Assembly (NCBI GenBank): GCA_021464245.1
Contig: JADCRB010000068.1
Coordinates: forward strand, 9,227,391 to 9,291,390
Reading direction: 5' to 3'
Source: Carallia brachiata
Taxonomy: Eukaryota > Streptophyta > Magnoliopsida > Malpighiales > Rhizophoraceae
Length of the DNA: 64,000 nt
The notes below the pieces were generated by a model. The model searched no databases. It was not told where the DNA came from and saw only the letters and a list, made by a program, of their open reading frames with translations. A program made the translations under genes and the position numbers. The stretch's first letter is position 1; each line of letters starts with the position of its first letter. Of this stretch, positions 36,790-48,689 are shown piece by piece.

Positions 36790-37309
36790 ACAACTACAAA
36801 AATAAAAGCTTTATTACTCAAATATGAATGAAAGTACAGCCACACCACCATTGGCATTTTTTACCAATGAAAGATGCTACTAACTATTCCTCAAGTAAAA
36901 CCCCCACATGAGAAATGACAGTGGTGCTCCAAGCATAATGCTTCCATCCAGCAAGCTCCTAATAACCCGAACTCAAGTTCTAAGTTTATGGCACAAAATA
37001 ACCTGAATTCCTAAGATCTTAAAACAACCAGCAAAAATTTGCAAGTCCAATATCATCATAGCCACCAATGAAAGACAAACCAATCTATGCAGAGTTGGAC
37101 CCCAACTCGAGGGCATTGTTGCTGAAGAAGAAAACAGGCACATATATCTCGCTAGATGCAGGGAGACCAAGATGCACGCCTACACAGCAGTTTCTACAGA
37201 TGTTGAGTGGCATCGATGGAATATTATCCATCCATGACAGGCAATGAGAAATGAAATATTCTTGATGGTTACATGCCACAATGTCTTAACTCTGAACTGT
37301 TCCAACACT
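36790..37309 (-). other. probable 3' UTR of the GID8-like gene
   Basis: Lies between the TAG stop and the AATAAA signal. It contains only short, non-conserved frames (on the minus strand 'catcaagaatatttcatttc...'). Read as untranslated because the family C-terminus (FSLKDFLKG) ends just upstream. Confidence 0.5.
36810..36815 (-). terminator. candidate poly(A) signal of the GID8-like gene
   Basis: The minus strand reads AATAAA, about 495 bp past the stop codon at 37310. It implies a 3' UTR of roughly 500 bp. Other weaker signals exist, and transcript ends are not known. Confidence 0.4.
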
Positions 37310-39451
37310 CTAGCCTTTTAGAAAATCCTTCAAAGAGAACGGTGTAAACCCATCCTACAGAGTAAATATTAAGCAAGTAAAACATCCACAAAATCACGTA
37401 ACATCTAAACAGAACAAATACACCTTCCCCAGAAAACCAAACACATTTGTAAGTCGCACGTAGACAACTCCAGAGCAAAGGTAAGAAAAAAAGGAAAAAA
37501 AACCCAATAAACTGTCTCTGACCTTGCCACGATCTTGACTTAAGCATTGCCTAACAATTGTCGTCTGCTGTATCAGCCTCTCCATTGCTGTATAACTTGG
37601 CTGATTTGCATGTGCTGGAATTATTTATGACCAATAACTTTAAAAAGTAAGATCAAAAGCATAACTGATTAACATATCAAGCAAACAAAATATGATCAAT
37701 CTAGGAAAGCAATTTGTTTGTTCAGCATCAGACAAAGAAATGTGAGGCATGCAAGAGAAGACTAAGGAAACAAACCGAGAATTGCTCGGTTGAGATTATC
37801 AGCTACATTTTGCCTATATTCCAAGCTAAGCAGATGAAACATGGGCGATTTTTCTGGTTCCTCATAAGCAAGCAAAGCCATAAAATCCTGTAACAACAGC
37901 AGAATGTCTTTTAGCCTCATACAGTGAATAGACTAAATGCATCAGAATATAGTAAAACTATTTAGCATCATGAAGGAACATACTTCAAGCTTTTCGACAT
38001 ATTTCTGCTCCTTCCCAAATGGCGTCAACTTGGATTGAGCATATTCTAAAGCTTCTGTGCTGCCAAACAAAGGAAAGGTTTTATGGCGAGGAAAGGTAAA
38101 ACTCATGATTGTGGAAGCAGCGGTCTTGTATTGCTCACCACTTCCTACTGGAGACAAGCTCGACAAAATGAAGGCTCAAAAGATCAAAATGCAAGTCCTT
38201 ATTGTTCTCTAGCAAGTCATGTGCAACCTGTTCTGTCATTTCAATGGCCCTTAGCACATTCCTTTCTAGTACATAAAGAACAATTTCTGGGAAAACAATA
38301 AAAAATTATCACCAACTTGATCAAGGACAACCAAAGGAATTTGCAGAAATAAAAGCAAGGCAGGAAAATAATTCAGTGTCTGCGCATATAAATTTATGAA
38401 AAAAGCTAGTCAGGTGCAGAAACTTAGAAAGGCAATAAATTCTTCTAGAAAATATTTAGCCAAAAGCCTCTGAACATTCCTCCGACATTCCCTTTTCCAT
38501 GATAAATATATTTTGAATATTTTAGCATAATCACCTTCGAAAACAGAAGTATCCACAAGTCATTCATGCTTAACCCAAAAAGAATCAGTAGACATCAAAT
38601 ACTAAGCAGATTCACAAGTTTAGTATTGCATACATAAACAAGTACTTTTAGTAAATATACAACTGGAGAGATTCTAATGGTCATCATCACTTCAACAGCC
38701 CTGAATCCGGTAATCACTCAAACTCCAACCCAGCCCCCACCCCCACAACAAAGAAAAAGGTAAAAATTTAACATAAATACCTTTTCTTCTCTCCATGTCT
38801 TGAAGACAATCTTCAGGCTGCTTCATCCCAGTAGAAGCAATGAACGATTCAACAGTGTCTTTATAACAATTATGCACCAGATACGACAGAACAATATTAT
38901 GAATGTCATTGTCTTTGAAGGCCTGAAGAAAAAAAGACCACCAATATCAGATTTCAAACCTTCTGCACTCAGACATCGGATTTCGAGGGTTTTATTACAT
39001 TTATAATTCCGCACTACGGCATCAACCTTTCAATTTAATACCCAGCTGATGATTACTCCAATCCATTCCAATCACAAAAACCGCAAATTCAAAGCCCTAA
39101 TAATAATAATAATAATAAATGTAAATATCCTAGGGTTTTGATAAAGCAATATAGAGGAAATTTAGAGAAAAGAAAAAAAAAGTCAATGACATCACAAATG
39201 CACAATGCGCCCGAACAGAAGCAGCAAAAAGAAAGATTTATTAAGATTGTAATTACTTGGATAATAATTATTTAAAAGATGTTGCGAAATCAAAATTTAA
39301 ACTGGGAATTTCGGTTTTTTGTTTTTTTGGTAGAAATAGGATTGGAACAAAAAAACGAAAAAAAGAAAAGGAAAACAGAGAAAAAAAAAAAAAAAAGAAA
39401 ATCGAACAAATTCCATACAACTTGTTCGAGTTGACAAGGATCAAGGTCCAT
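37310..39451 (-). CDS. GID8: GID8-type LisH-CTLH-CRA protein (GID/CTLH ubiquitin ligase subunit), seven exons
   Basis: Seven coding exons on the minus strand: 39451-39419, 38922-38781, 38286-38139, 38059-37984, 37887-37776, 37614-37523 and 37354-37310. They total 648 nt (215 residues plus TAG). All six introns are GT-AG and phases agree. The protein starts MDLDPCQLEQV. LisH lies at about 17-49 (DNDIHNIVLSYLVHNCYKD), CTLH at about 50-107 (ERNVLRAIEMTEQ, FDLLSLHFVELV), and CRA at about 105-200 (CTEALEYAQSKLTPFG, EEPEKSPMFHLLSLEYRQ, TAMERLIQQTT). The end is PFSLKDFLKG. Length and order fit plant GID8 homologues (about 215-240 residues). Known role in the family: scaffold subunit of the GID/CTLH E3 ligase, in nucleus and cytoplasm. 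No stop, frameshift or missing domain is seen, so it looks functional despite its repeat-rich setting. The start was chosen because the first exon matches the family N-terminus and splices in phase. Confidence 0.92.
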
Positions 39452-39734
39452 GAGTGGCTGCAACCAACTGCAATTAGGAGGAGAAAGTTGAGAGCTTGCC
39501 CCTGTCTCCGCTTGTCGTTTTGATTCTGATTATGGTTCGGTCGCCTATGAAACCAGTCCGGTCCGGCGTTTTGTTTTGCGTCTTGCGGTACTTGGATCCC
39601 TATCCTGCGACGGTACGTGTAACGAACTGTTGATTAGCTCCTCCGCCGTGTTTCCTGCTTTTATTTGTAAAAACGTGACATACTCGGCTTTATTATATCT
39701 AATAAAAAATACATCTTGATTGAAAAGAGAAAAA
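39452..39734 (-). promoter_or_regulatory. upstream region of the GID8-like gene
   Basis: Contains the 5' UTR and presumptive promoter. It is more GC-rich near 39530-39650 (ccggtccggcg, gcgacggtacg) than the flanking AT-rich DNA, as is common around plant promoters. No TATA box was assigned. Confidence 0.35.
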
Positions 39735-40097
39735 TATTAGATTTTGAGTATTATTTTTTTAAAAAAAATTAAAAATATTTTTTTTGTCTTTTCCCCTTCC
39801 TCTCTAAGAAAACAATAAGTATAATTTAGAATTATATATTTAGTATTTTTTATTTTCTTTAATTATGCGTATTTGCGTTGTGCTATTTTAAATGTATTTG
39901 AATGATTATTAACATGATTTAAGTAAATTGTTGTATGTATTAAATCATAATTAAGTAAATTGATTTTTGAACTATAATTATTGCTATTAATAAAGATGAT
40001 AATTTTATAAAAACCAAAATTTATTAGTTTTATAGAATTTTCATTTTAATATCATAGAAGTTTGAAATTAATGTAAAATACTATTAAACAAAAATCA

Positions 40098-40147
<50 letters not shown>

Positions 40148-40920
40148 GTGATGAACTCTTCTACGTTTATTCTATCATACGAAATTTTTTATAATAATTA
40201 ATTGACTATATAACATTTCACTTGACTAAGATTTTCTATTTGAACTTTATTATGATAGTGTTTCAAAATTAGAATGCTAGAGTTAAAGTAAGTAAATGAT
40301 ATAGAAATTGAATAGGTAATTGAATTTCGGTTTCTAACTATGATTATTACTCTCATTAACATGAACGTATCCTAATATTTTTAGATTTATTATTTGCATG
40401 ATGCCGGAGGGTTTATCATATTTGTTGAGAAATATATTTTGTTTATGTTTATTTAGAAAAGAAAAACTACATAAATTTTGAATATTTTTTTGTTTTAATA
40501 AAAAATATTTTTTTTTCTCTCTCTTTTTTTTTTTCCAAAGGAAAATACAACGGGAAATTTAGGTGTAGTTTTTTTTTCCTTTTTTGAAGAAATTTTTATT
40601 TTATATTTTATTTTGTTTAATAGTGCATATTTGCTTTACATTAGTTTTGAACGGTTATGAACAATCGTTAACATGAAGTGAGTAAACTGCAATACTTGTT
40701 AAATCATAAATTAATTAATTAAATTTCTAACTATCAGTATTACTATTGATAAAAAGAAAATTTTCTAAGAAAACATTATTTATTAATATTTATAGAATTT
40801 AAATCATAATATCATAAAGTTCAAAATTAATATGAAATATTACTGAATTAAAATGAATAATTATAAATGAAAATAATATACAATGTTAAAATTATTTATG
40901 TTTATTTCATTATTCAAAAC
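39735..40920. repeat. old AT-rich direct duplication with ATA microsatellite
   Basis: Sequence at about 39735-40200 is repeated in diverged form at about 40470-40920. Shared order: 'attttga(g/a)tatt', T-rich tract, 'tattttctttaat..gc(a/g)tatttgc', 'aacatga..aagtaaa', 'ttaaatcata', 'tagaatttt/taaatcataatatcata', 'ttcatt/ctatc', ending 'ttttataata / ttttgataat'. An (ATA)n microsatellite lies at about 40102-40147. No coding sequence. Could be remnants of LTRs of a very old element, but no termini are clear. Confidence 0.5.
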
Positions 40921-40929
40921 TTTTGATAA

Positions 40930-43800
40930 TGATTACTTGGTTGGATGAATTATACTTGATTCAGACTTCTCAACTCATCCTTCACGGCATGCATCTAATG
41001 CCTATCACCCAATGCATCTTCTACATGTTTCAGTTATACTGCAGAAATGATGCAATAATGGTGTTTTTGTTCCTAGATGATGATCTACTTCTAAAGGGAT
41101 TGGAAATGTTACCAATAATTTGATCTTTCAATGATCTACTAGCAAGTTTCCACTCTTTTAAAACTCTTTGTGCTAAATTTTGCAAGCTGTTAGAATTTTC
41201 GAAGTTTGAATTGCTTACATTGGGTTGTTCAATTTCAACTGCTATGCTATTATTTTGTGCCTCCTTGCTTGATGTATCAGTTGAACTCACTTTTTTGCTT
41301 TGTTTAATCTCGCCTACATGATCTTAAACATCTTCCTTTCTCAGGTTAAAGGGTTTTGTTTCATCAAAAATAACATACATGGAGTCTTGTACTATAAGTG
41401 ATCTCTTATTAAAAGCTCTATATGCTTTGGTCGTTGAAGAGTATCCTAATAAAATACCATCATCATCCTCTTAATTGAATTTTTAGGTTATCTCCAGTGT
41501 TTAATATGAAACATTTGCAACCAAGTACCTTGAAATAACCAGTTCGCGGCTTTCTCCCATTTCATAACTCATAGGGTCTTTTTGAATAATGGATAAATTA
41601 GAACCTAGTTTGCATATCGTATGGACAACTTCAGCTCAAAAATATTTAGGCAAGCTAAACTCGTTTAGTATTGTCCGAGCCATCTTTTGCAAGGTTTTAT
41701 TCTTGTAATTAACCTCCCCATTCTGTTGAGGCATTTTTGGGCTCAAGAAGTTATGAGAAATTCCTTAGGCATCACCAAAATTTTCAAAGCCCTCTGATGG
41801 AGTTTCCTTGTCATTTTGCAATTGCTTGCAATGCCTTTCAAAGACCTTAAATTCCTTGTCCTTTTGAGTAAGGAACAAGACACTTGGAAACCTACAGTAG
41901 TCATCTAGAATGACAAATATATAATGGTTACTGCCTAATGTAAAGACTCTAGATGGGCTAAACGAATCCATATGCGATAATTGAAGAGGTTTAGAGGTAG
42001 AAAATACCTTTTTGCTCTTAAAAGAGCCTTTTACCTACTTTTTTATTTGACAACCATCACAAAGCTTGTCTTCTTCAAATTTCAACTTTGGTAGCCCTTT
42101 CACAATATCGTTGTGGTTTAGTTTGGATAAGAGTTTCATGCTCACGTGTCTCAAGCGCCTATGCTACATCCAAATTTCTTCATTAACAGAAATAAAACAC
42201 TTGTCATTTTGGTTTGTAAGGGATGAAGAAAATGACATAAAATATTATCCAATCTATTAGCAACAAACAAACTCTCATTGGTTTTCAAATTGAAAACAAA
42301 GCATACATTAGGTTCAAAAGAGACTTTAAGGACACAATCAGAAAGTTGACCTGTACTTAATAAATTGAATTTGTGAAAAACATTATCAATACTAGGAGAA
42401 TGTTCTTGAATGACTTTTCCAATGCTAATTTTCTTACCTTTGGCATTGCCTTTGAAAGTTTCCTTTTCTCTGTTAATGACCTTAAGTGAAAGGAAAGTTT
42501 TCGTAGTGCCAATCAAATGCCTTGAATAACTACTGCCCAACTACTACTTATTTTTTTTCATTTGGCTCTTAACATGTATATGCATCTAAATAATTAAGTT
42601 TGAGGTATTCAAATCTGTGTGGGTCCTTAGGAGCTAGCTTTGATGCCTCTTGTACCACCATAACAAATATCTCCTACCACTTATACTCTTCTTAATCTTG
42701 CAAGCATAAATCATATTACTGAAATTCACCACAATAATAACATTTAGTATGTTGTTCCTCAAGGAAGAATGAATGGCTAAGTGATGCCCTAATGAAATTA
42801 CGCATGTGAAGCCGAGATGCCTAATGAAAAAGTGCTGGTTGAGCCATTTTGATTGTAGTGTGTGTGATGTTATGGTAAAACACCCTTCCAAAATGATATT
42901 CTAGCCATACCATGAGGAGCTCTGTGCTATCATGATGAATAAGCATACATAAATATGTGCTTTTTGCTCTTAAACGATATGAATGCATGTGCTTTCATCT
43001 GGGCAGCTATGGTTTGAGTTTTGTGTGAATGACAAGCATTATTAAAATCCTCCAGATTTATCATTTGGAGACTTTTGATAGCCAAGCAATAAATCTAGCT
43101 TTTCTTTCCTCTTAACAAACTTTAAGAGGAAAATTTGGAAGTTTGTGTTTTGCTTTTTTAGTAGAAGGTTTTCCTTCTCAAGCTTGTTTGCTTTGATGAT
43201 TACATCATTATGTGCTTTTTGGAAAACATCACTTTTTTGAATGAGCGAATCATGGTCTCTCTCCAATATGTCAACTTTTCGCTCTAATTATTTCACTTGA
43301 GCATTGAGATCCTTGGTTTTGACTACCTACTGAAGCAACTCTCTTTTCATGCTTTCCAGAATATCAATCATCCCATCATCATCACAAATTTCATAGTCAA
43401 AATTCACCTCAACTTCCTTGCCATAAAGCACATGTAGTTTGCTTTATCATTGGAGGATTCGTCATTTAAATCATTAGAATGGTCTTAAGTGGTTTTATAG
43501 GTTTTCTTGGTTGACTTCTTTCCTTTTTTTTTTTTTTTACAGTGAAAATTTATTTTGATGTGCCCTAGTTTGTTATATTCATAACAAACTATCTCCTTTT
43601 CTTGTTTGCCACTTTCAATCAGATGTTTAAATGGCTTTCAACTTGATGGCTTTTTCTTATTTAGGAACTTCACAAACCTTCAAACAAGCATTCTGATCTC
43701 TTGTTGATTAGGTTGCCATCCTTATCATCGTCATCGTCATCAGCTTTTCTACTAGTTGAGGTAGAGAACTTGAACACTTGGACAAGTACCTGTACAAAAA
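40930..43800 (-). pseudogene. degenerate Ty1/copia retrotransposon (gag-PR-INT-RT start)
   Basis: Reading the minus strand from high to low coordinates gives: a zinc knuckle with two cysteines lost (CYEYNKLGHIKINF, 43549-43590); a coiled-coil gag segment (LEKENLLLKKQNTNFQ, 43042-43266); a second Cys-rich motif (CYYCGEF, about 42730); the protease-adjacent SYSRHLIGTTKTF (42490-42535); pre-integrase residues FEPNVCFVFNLKTNESLFVA; the integrase core start SRVFTLGSNHYIFVILDDYC (41860-41960); a segment like the post-integrase 'KAYRAFNKRSL..VIFDE' region (41340-41460); and DQIIGNISNPFRSRSS just before RT (41060-41110). It is cut off near the RT N-terminus at about 40930. Order matches Copia (INT before RT). 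Many stops and frameshifts; no LTRs found. Confidence 0.8.
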
Positions 43801-44640
43801 AGAGAAAAGATGGAAAATTGTATGTTGTGTCTCATGGCAGCCATAGTTGACAGACGACCAGAATGGTCTGCACATCTCCCCAGCAGTGTGGCTTGTCCAT
43901 AACCCAATGCATCATTCTCAACTTCTTGTAGTTATTTGCAAATAATTCCCTTGTTATTTGTTTATGGGCTTGGCAGTAGCATTTGAAAGACTTCCAGTTT
44001 TCAGTTGGCCTCGCTTGGTTTTTGGCTGCCCATTGTCTGTCTTTTGCTATAGCTACACTAAGAAAGCAACTTGGATTTTGATGGATATGAATCTAAAGGA
44101 CATTGTCCAGGTAGCAAACAGTTACTAGTCTAGTAACAAAATAGAAGCAGTCTTTTATATCGGATGAGTAGTCGTTGGGACTTGTTTTGAATTCAATGTA
44201 ATTGAGCAAGAAATACTGATTGTGTCAAGTTAAGACATCAAGTTGTTAGTGTATTAGTAGCAATTGATTTGATATTCTTGCACTGGTTCTCCTCTCTGAG
44301 GTTTATTTTATAATGGCACTTGATTCTTGTTGTTTGTTTTTTTTTTGGTTTTTTTTTATTCAATCTTTTGTCCTTTTCCCGGCCATCACTGCTGTGCCAA
44401 GACCAACAACGAATTCTACCAACTGGCCGCTGCATCTAGAAGCCTGAACTAAGCTAGCTTTCTCCTCCCCATGGTGTATTTGAGGGAACTGCTTGAAAGG
44501 CAAAGTGGTTCAGCGAAATCACAGTTTTTAGGCTTCTAGCGCAGCAGACATCTAACCTTGAGGGAAAGGTCTTCAAAAACTCCCATACTCAAACAAAACA
44601 ACCTTCCTATAATGTCAAACATTCACCAATATCTAGAATT
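43801..44640. other. intergenic stretch, nothing recognised
   Basis: Mixed-composition sequence with a T-rich tract at 44330-44360. No coding frame, RNA gene or repeat terminus that I can support. It may include the 5' part of the copia remnant, but no LTR or PBS is evident. Confidence 0.4.
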
Positions 44641-44665
44641 GTGTTAAGGTTAAATTTTTGCAAAG

Positions 44666-45460
44666 TAGGGGTGACAATTTTACCAATATCTGTTGGAAAT
44701 TATCTATACCTGCTCCGACAGACATGAAGTCAAAGCCAGTTGGTCGATAAATGGGGCAGGGATATCTATTCCCTCTATTTTTTTAGCAGATATGGGGACG
44801 AAGATGGCTTTACCATCCCCGTACCCATACCCTCCCAATACTTGCCCTATTTATTTTTTAATTTTTATTTATTTTTTAATCTTTATTCGTTTTTATTGTT
44901 TAATGTTTACTACCTTTACTCTTCAACATCAAAAACCTAAAAATATCGATTAATAACATTGCACTGCCCACTCCAGCTCCGACATTGACTCCGATTACCT
45001 CCATCGTAGGAGACTATGGGTGCCTCAGTCTTCACACTCCAAATCTTTATTCTCGCTCATGATAGATTGAATATGCTTTTGTGTGTGTGCGTGTGTGTTT
45101 GTTGTATGTTTGCCATTATGCGTTATTAAATTCCCAATTAACCAAATAGGTTTGCCTTTCTCACTTTTCTTAGATGATTTAGATCACTGTATTGGATATT
45201 TGTGCATTTAAATAAATTTGCATGGTTTTGTTGTTGATGCACATAAAAGTAAACAATGCAATTCTTGTTGATGCATTATGCTTTTATAAGGGTTCGGTTA
45301 ACCACAATTTTTTAATGTTAAAAACCATTCTCAAACCAAAATTTTCAGTTTTTAATTGGTTTGGTTAACTAATTGTGAAATTGGTTTAGTTAAATAAAAT
45401 TTGGGTTTGGTTTCGTCGATTAAGTAAAATTTTTGATTTGTTTTTAATACCTCTACAATT
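44666..45460. mobile_element. possible decayed hAT-like MITE(s)
   Basis: Begins 'gtaggggtgacaatttt' and ends near 45445-45460 with '...tttttaatacctctac' (complement gtagaggtattaaaaa), an imperfect inverted end pair. Left part has 'ggggcaggga..atccccgtaccc', right part repeated 'ggttcggtta/ggtttggtta' motifs. Both are common in small hAT-like plant elements. It could equally be two separate remnants. No transposase. Confidence 0.28.
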
Positions 45461-46190
45461 CATCCCTCTCTTGGGGATATGTAAAACCAACAATGGGTAT
45501 CAAAACTAGTCCCTATATCAAGAGTTTTACCACCTAGTGCCTATCGATGACTTCTCTTCATCCTTTGTGTTCTTAGATCTCCTATCTTTTATAATAACAA
45601 TTTTAACCGCTGAAAAATGAAGATAAATATATACCTTCAATACTGTGATTCTAAGGTATGGTAAAGAGTTTCTCATCGCCCCGGACACCAAAACTGACAA
45701 TGGAGTAAACATTAATAAACATAAGAGTGTGTTTACTTTCGAAGACTTTAAAACCCAAAATCTCAATTCCAAAACTTGTTATTGTGCTATTTTGCCATGA
45801 CCCTAAATGAATATAACCATGTCTTGGCCTATAAGTCAACCAAAAAGATATGAGATAACCTTATCATGACCTGTGACGAAACTACTTAAGTCAAGGACAT
45901 TATATGTGAATATGAATTGATTAAGATGAGTAGTGATGAGACTCTTACTAAAAATTTTTTCAAGATTCACTAACATTGTTAATATTTCCATAAACCTTGG
46001 AACGAGTCTTGATAAAGTAGAGCTCATAAAAAAACTACTTAGGTCACCCCTGGAATTATTAAACGCAAAGCCAGTGCAATATTGGATTCAAAGGACCCAG
46101 ATTGCTGAGGAAAAAAATGAGAAGCAAGGTGATAAAACAATCTACAAAATAAAGGCCCAACAAAAAGAGTTGTTGGAAAGCTTAATTTTA
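45461..46190. other. AT-rich stretch, nothing recognised
   Basis: Short overlapping frames on both strands only. None resembles a known domain. Confidence 0.35.
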
Positions 46191-46700
46191 AGGCTTTGAA
46201 GGAAGTATTGGTTAGTTTAGGTATTGGGGACATTGTTTTAAAGCAAGAATTTTTGCTTTTGGCCCTGGGTTCTGCGTTACATCCTATATTTTCACAAACC
46301 CCATGTATAGTGGGGTTGCAATGTAGGAGACATGAGAAGATTTACATAGGGAGACTTTGTGCTTCAATGGTTAAGCTAGGAGATAAGGGCTTTCACATTA
46401 GGCGAGAGGAAACATAGGAGTGAAGCTGTGAAGAGCAGTGTAGAAGGGTGCTTGCTATTTCTAATGGTCAGTGTATTGCATACAATGTTTATATGTTATT
46501 TAGATCAGAGGGTGTTTCAATAATAATCTCAAACTATTTTTATGTATTCGTGTATCTTGTTGAACAGGTATTCTATTTTGAGAGATTCCCTTTCACGAAA
46601 TTTGATAAGTAGCCGAAGGACAAACATCCTTTAAAATTTTGGGACATCAAAAGGGTGTGGCGGCATATCTGTATTGAGAAGGAGTTTGCAAAATATAATC
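46191..46700 (+). pseudogene. possible fragment of a Ulp1-type transposon-associated protein
   Basis: Frames at 46190-46420 (LKEVLVSLGIGD..LLALGSALHP) and 46570-46700 (YFERFPF, HPLKFWDIKRVW) vaguely follow the pattern of the region upstream of C48 peptidase domains in plant transposon proteins, where a 'LLxxxGxxLxP' segment precedes 'GGCLxxLxxxYFExFP'. The correspondence is from memory of the pattern and is weak. No intact frame. Confidence 0.25.
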
Positions 46701-48470
46701 GTGATAAGGTATAGTGCACGAAAGATCATGTAATTTGAGTAACTATAGCAATTTGATTAGAAATCAATGTGTAAATTAAAAATGTTTGACAGGCAGTGGG
46801 TATCAATCTCTGCTGAAATATGAAATTAGGATCGAGCAAGAGGGGAATAATAGCTGCATTGCAAAGCCTATCAATGAATTTGTGAAGGCAACACAGCGAA
46901 TAGTTGCAAAGCATATCTCTACATTAACTGCAGAATCGGGAAGACAGTTTAGTGAAGCTCTTCTCACGAAGAAGAAGTAGAAGAAGCAGACGCGACTGCA
47001 AAGGTTTGAAGGCTTGATATATAGGAAAAGGATAGTCTACATGATGGCTAAAATGTGGAAAGAAAGGAGGCAAATGGGATGGGAAGAGTGAAGGCAAAAA
47101 CATCCAGCATAGGGATAGGCAAGTTGAAGACAACACACATGTTTAGCTGGACTCAGGTGTTGCAGGAGTTAAATTGTTAAACCCAATGTTGATGTGTTTT
47201 GTGCAGACTTTGTAGAAAGTGAGGCGTCCATTTTTGGAGATCAATGTACTGAGGAAATGACATGTGAAAGTCATGGACTAACTGTGAAGAAAAAAAAACA
47301 AACAATTGAAGAGCAGAGGTGGTTTGTACCGACCACAGCAAATTTGATGAAGGTAGACAATGAGGGTAGCCTATGTGTAAAACTAGCTGAGTCCGGCAAG
47401 TTATGGTAGTGAAATTGTTGGTCTAGTATATAAACAGGTGATTGGTAGAGGCATAAAACCAAGATAAGTGTTGCTAAGACAATGGTTGTGTTGTGTGATG
47501 ACAGGTAAAACGCATGAATAATGTGAGAGTGAGGAAAAAAGTAGCCCAAGAAGATCTGATGGGTTAGATAGAGACAAGGGAAGAATAGTGAAACGAAGTT
47601 TAGAAAGCAAAGATGATGCCATAGGAGGGGTAGAAAATGGAAAAAAATGTGAGGTTAAGGTCCAAGAAAATGCAAGATTAGGCAAGTTGTGTAAGTCAAA
47701 AGTCATGAAATTGTGATTGGTTAGTTTGAAAATGAAGCCATTAAGTTAAAGTAAATCGCAATAATATGTTGTTGACATTTGAACATAGGTGTTAGTGTGT
47801 ATGCAAGTTTAAGTGAGGGAAATTAAATGGATATGACATGTGACAATCATAGGCCACGCATGAAAGGTAACAACAAAATGCAAATGAGGTTGGTCCCACT
47901 AATGAGCCTGCAAGTGAAGGTAGGAATGACAAGAAGCTGATTGCAGAAGTGGGCCCTTATTCAGAGTGTCAGAATGTGTATATTTTAGTCGAGTATGAAG
48001 ACAGCGACAAAGTGGGATTGGAGCCTTCTAGTGAATGCCAATAATGGTTTTGTAAACAATATCTTGGTTATTTTCTGTTAATTGCGAAGAAGATGTTCTA
48101 GAAAAATAAGGTGCTTTAGGAGTGAATGAATGAATATATATAAATAAATTATGTTTACAGGGCACGCAATGTGCACTTGGAGAGTGAAGAAGTTGAAGGG
48201 TAGGTAGTTAACATTTGTAAAAAGAAGGGACATACAATCAAGAATCCCATAACTGCGACAGCGAAGGACTACGATGTGCTAACCCTTGTTCCCAATCAAT
48301 TTCAGAACAAAACAAACCTAATGCTATATAGTTGAGCCACCAAAGCACCTGAGAGAAGTACTAAATCGACTAAGTAAGCTAAATTTAAAGAGCTATGGAA
48401 ATAAAATAAATTTAATCAATGTTGGTATAGATGGAAGTTATGTATATATATTATAGTGATTGCAATTGGT
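46701..48470. other. degenerate stretch, nothing firmly recognised
   Basis: Many short frames, for example a 71-codon plus-strand frame at 47194-47409 (MFCADFVESEAS...). None shows a domain I know. It lies between two Ulp1-like fragments and may be the decayed body of the same transposon. Confidence 0.3.
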
Positions 48471-48477
48471 AATGTGA

Positions 48478-48684
48478 ATGCCTATCCTCTACTTTTACAG
48501 TCTTCTAGGGATCATGATTGGGAAAGAGATTAATTTGTATCATAAAGATTTTTTATGTTTGGCACCAAGGCAACACATCTTAAATGTGGTAAAGTGTTAC
48601 ATCATCACTTTGACCTTCAGTAACATTGCAATTAGACATTTGATATGTGAAAGCATATATTTTAATGGCTTGCACTTAAATTGA
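48478..48684 (+). pseudogene. Ulp1 (C48) protease-like N-terminal motif
   Basis: A 68-codon frame contains HKDFLCLAPRQHILNVV followed by a hydrophobic stretch, similar to the 'DLxxLxPRQWLxDxVIxxY' opening of C48 SUMO-protease domains carried by plant Mutator- and CACTA-type transposons. Catalytic His, Asp and Cys segments are not found downstream in any consistent frame. Treated as a remnant, with low certainty. Confidence 0.33.
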
Positions 48685-48689
48685 AGGTT

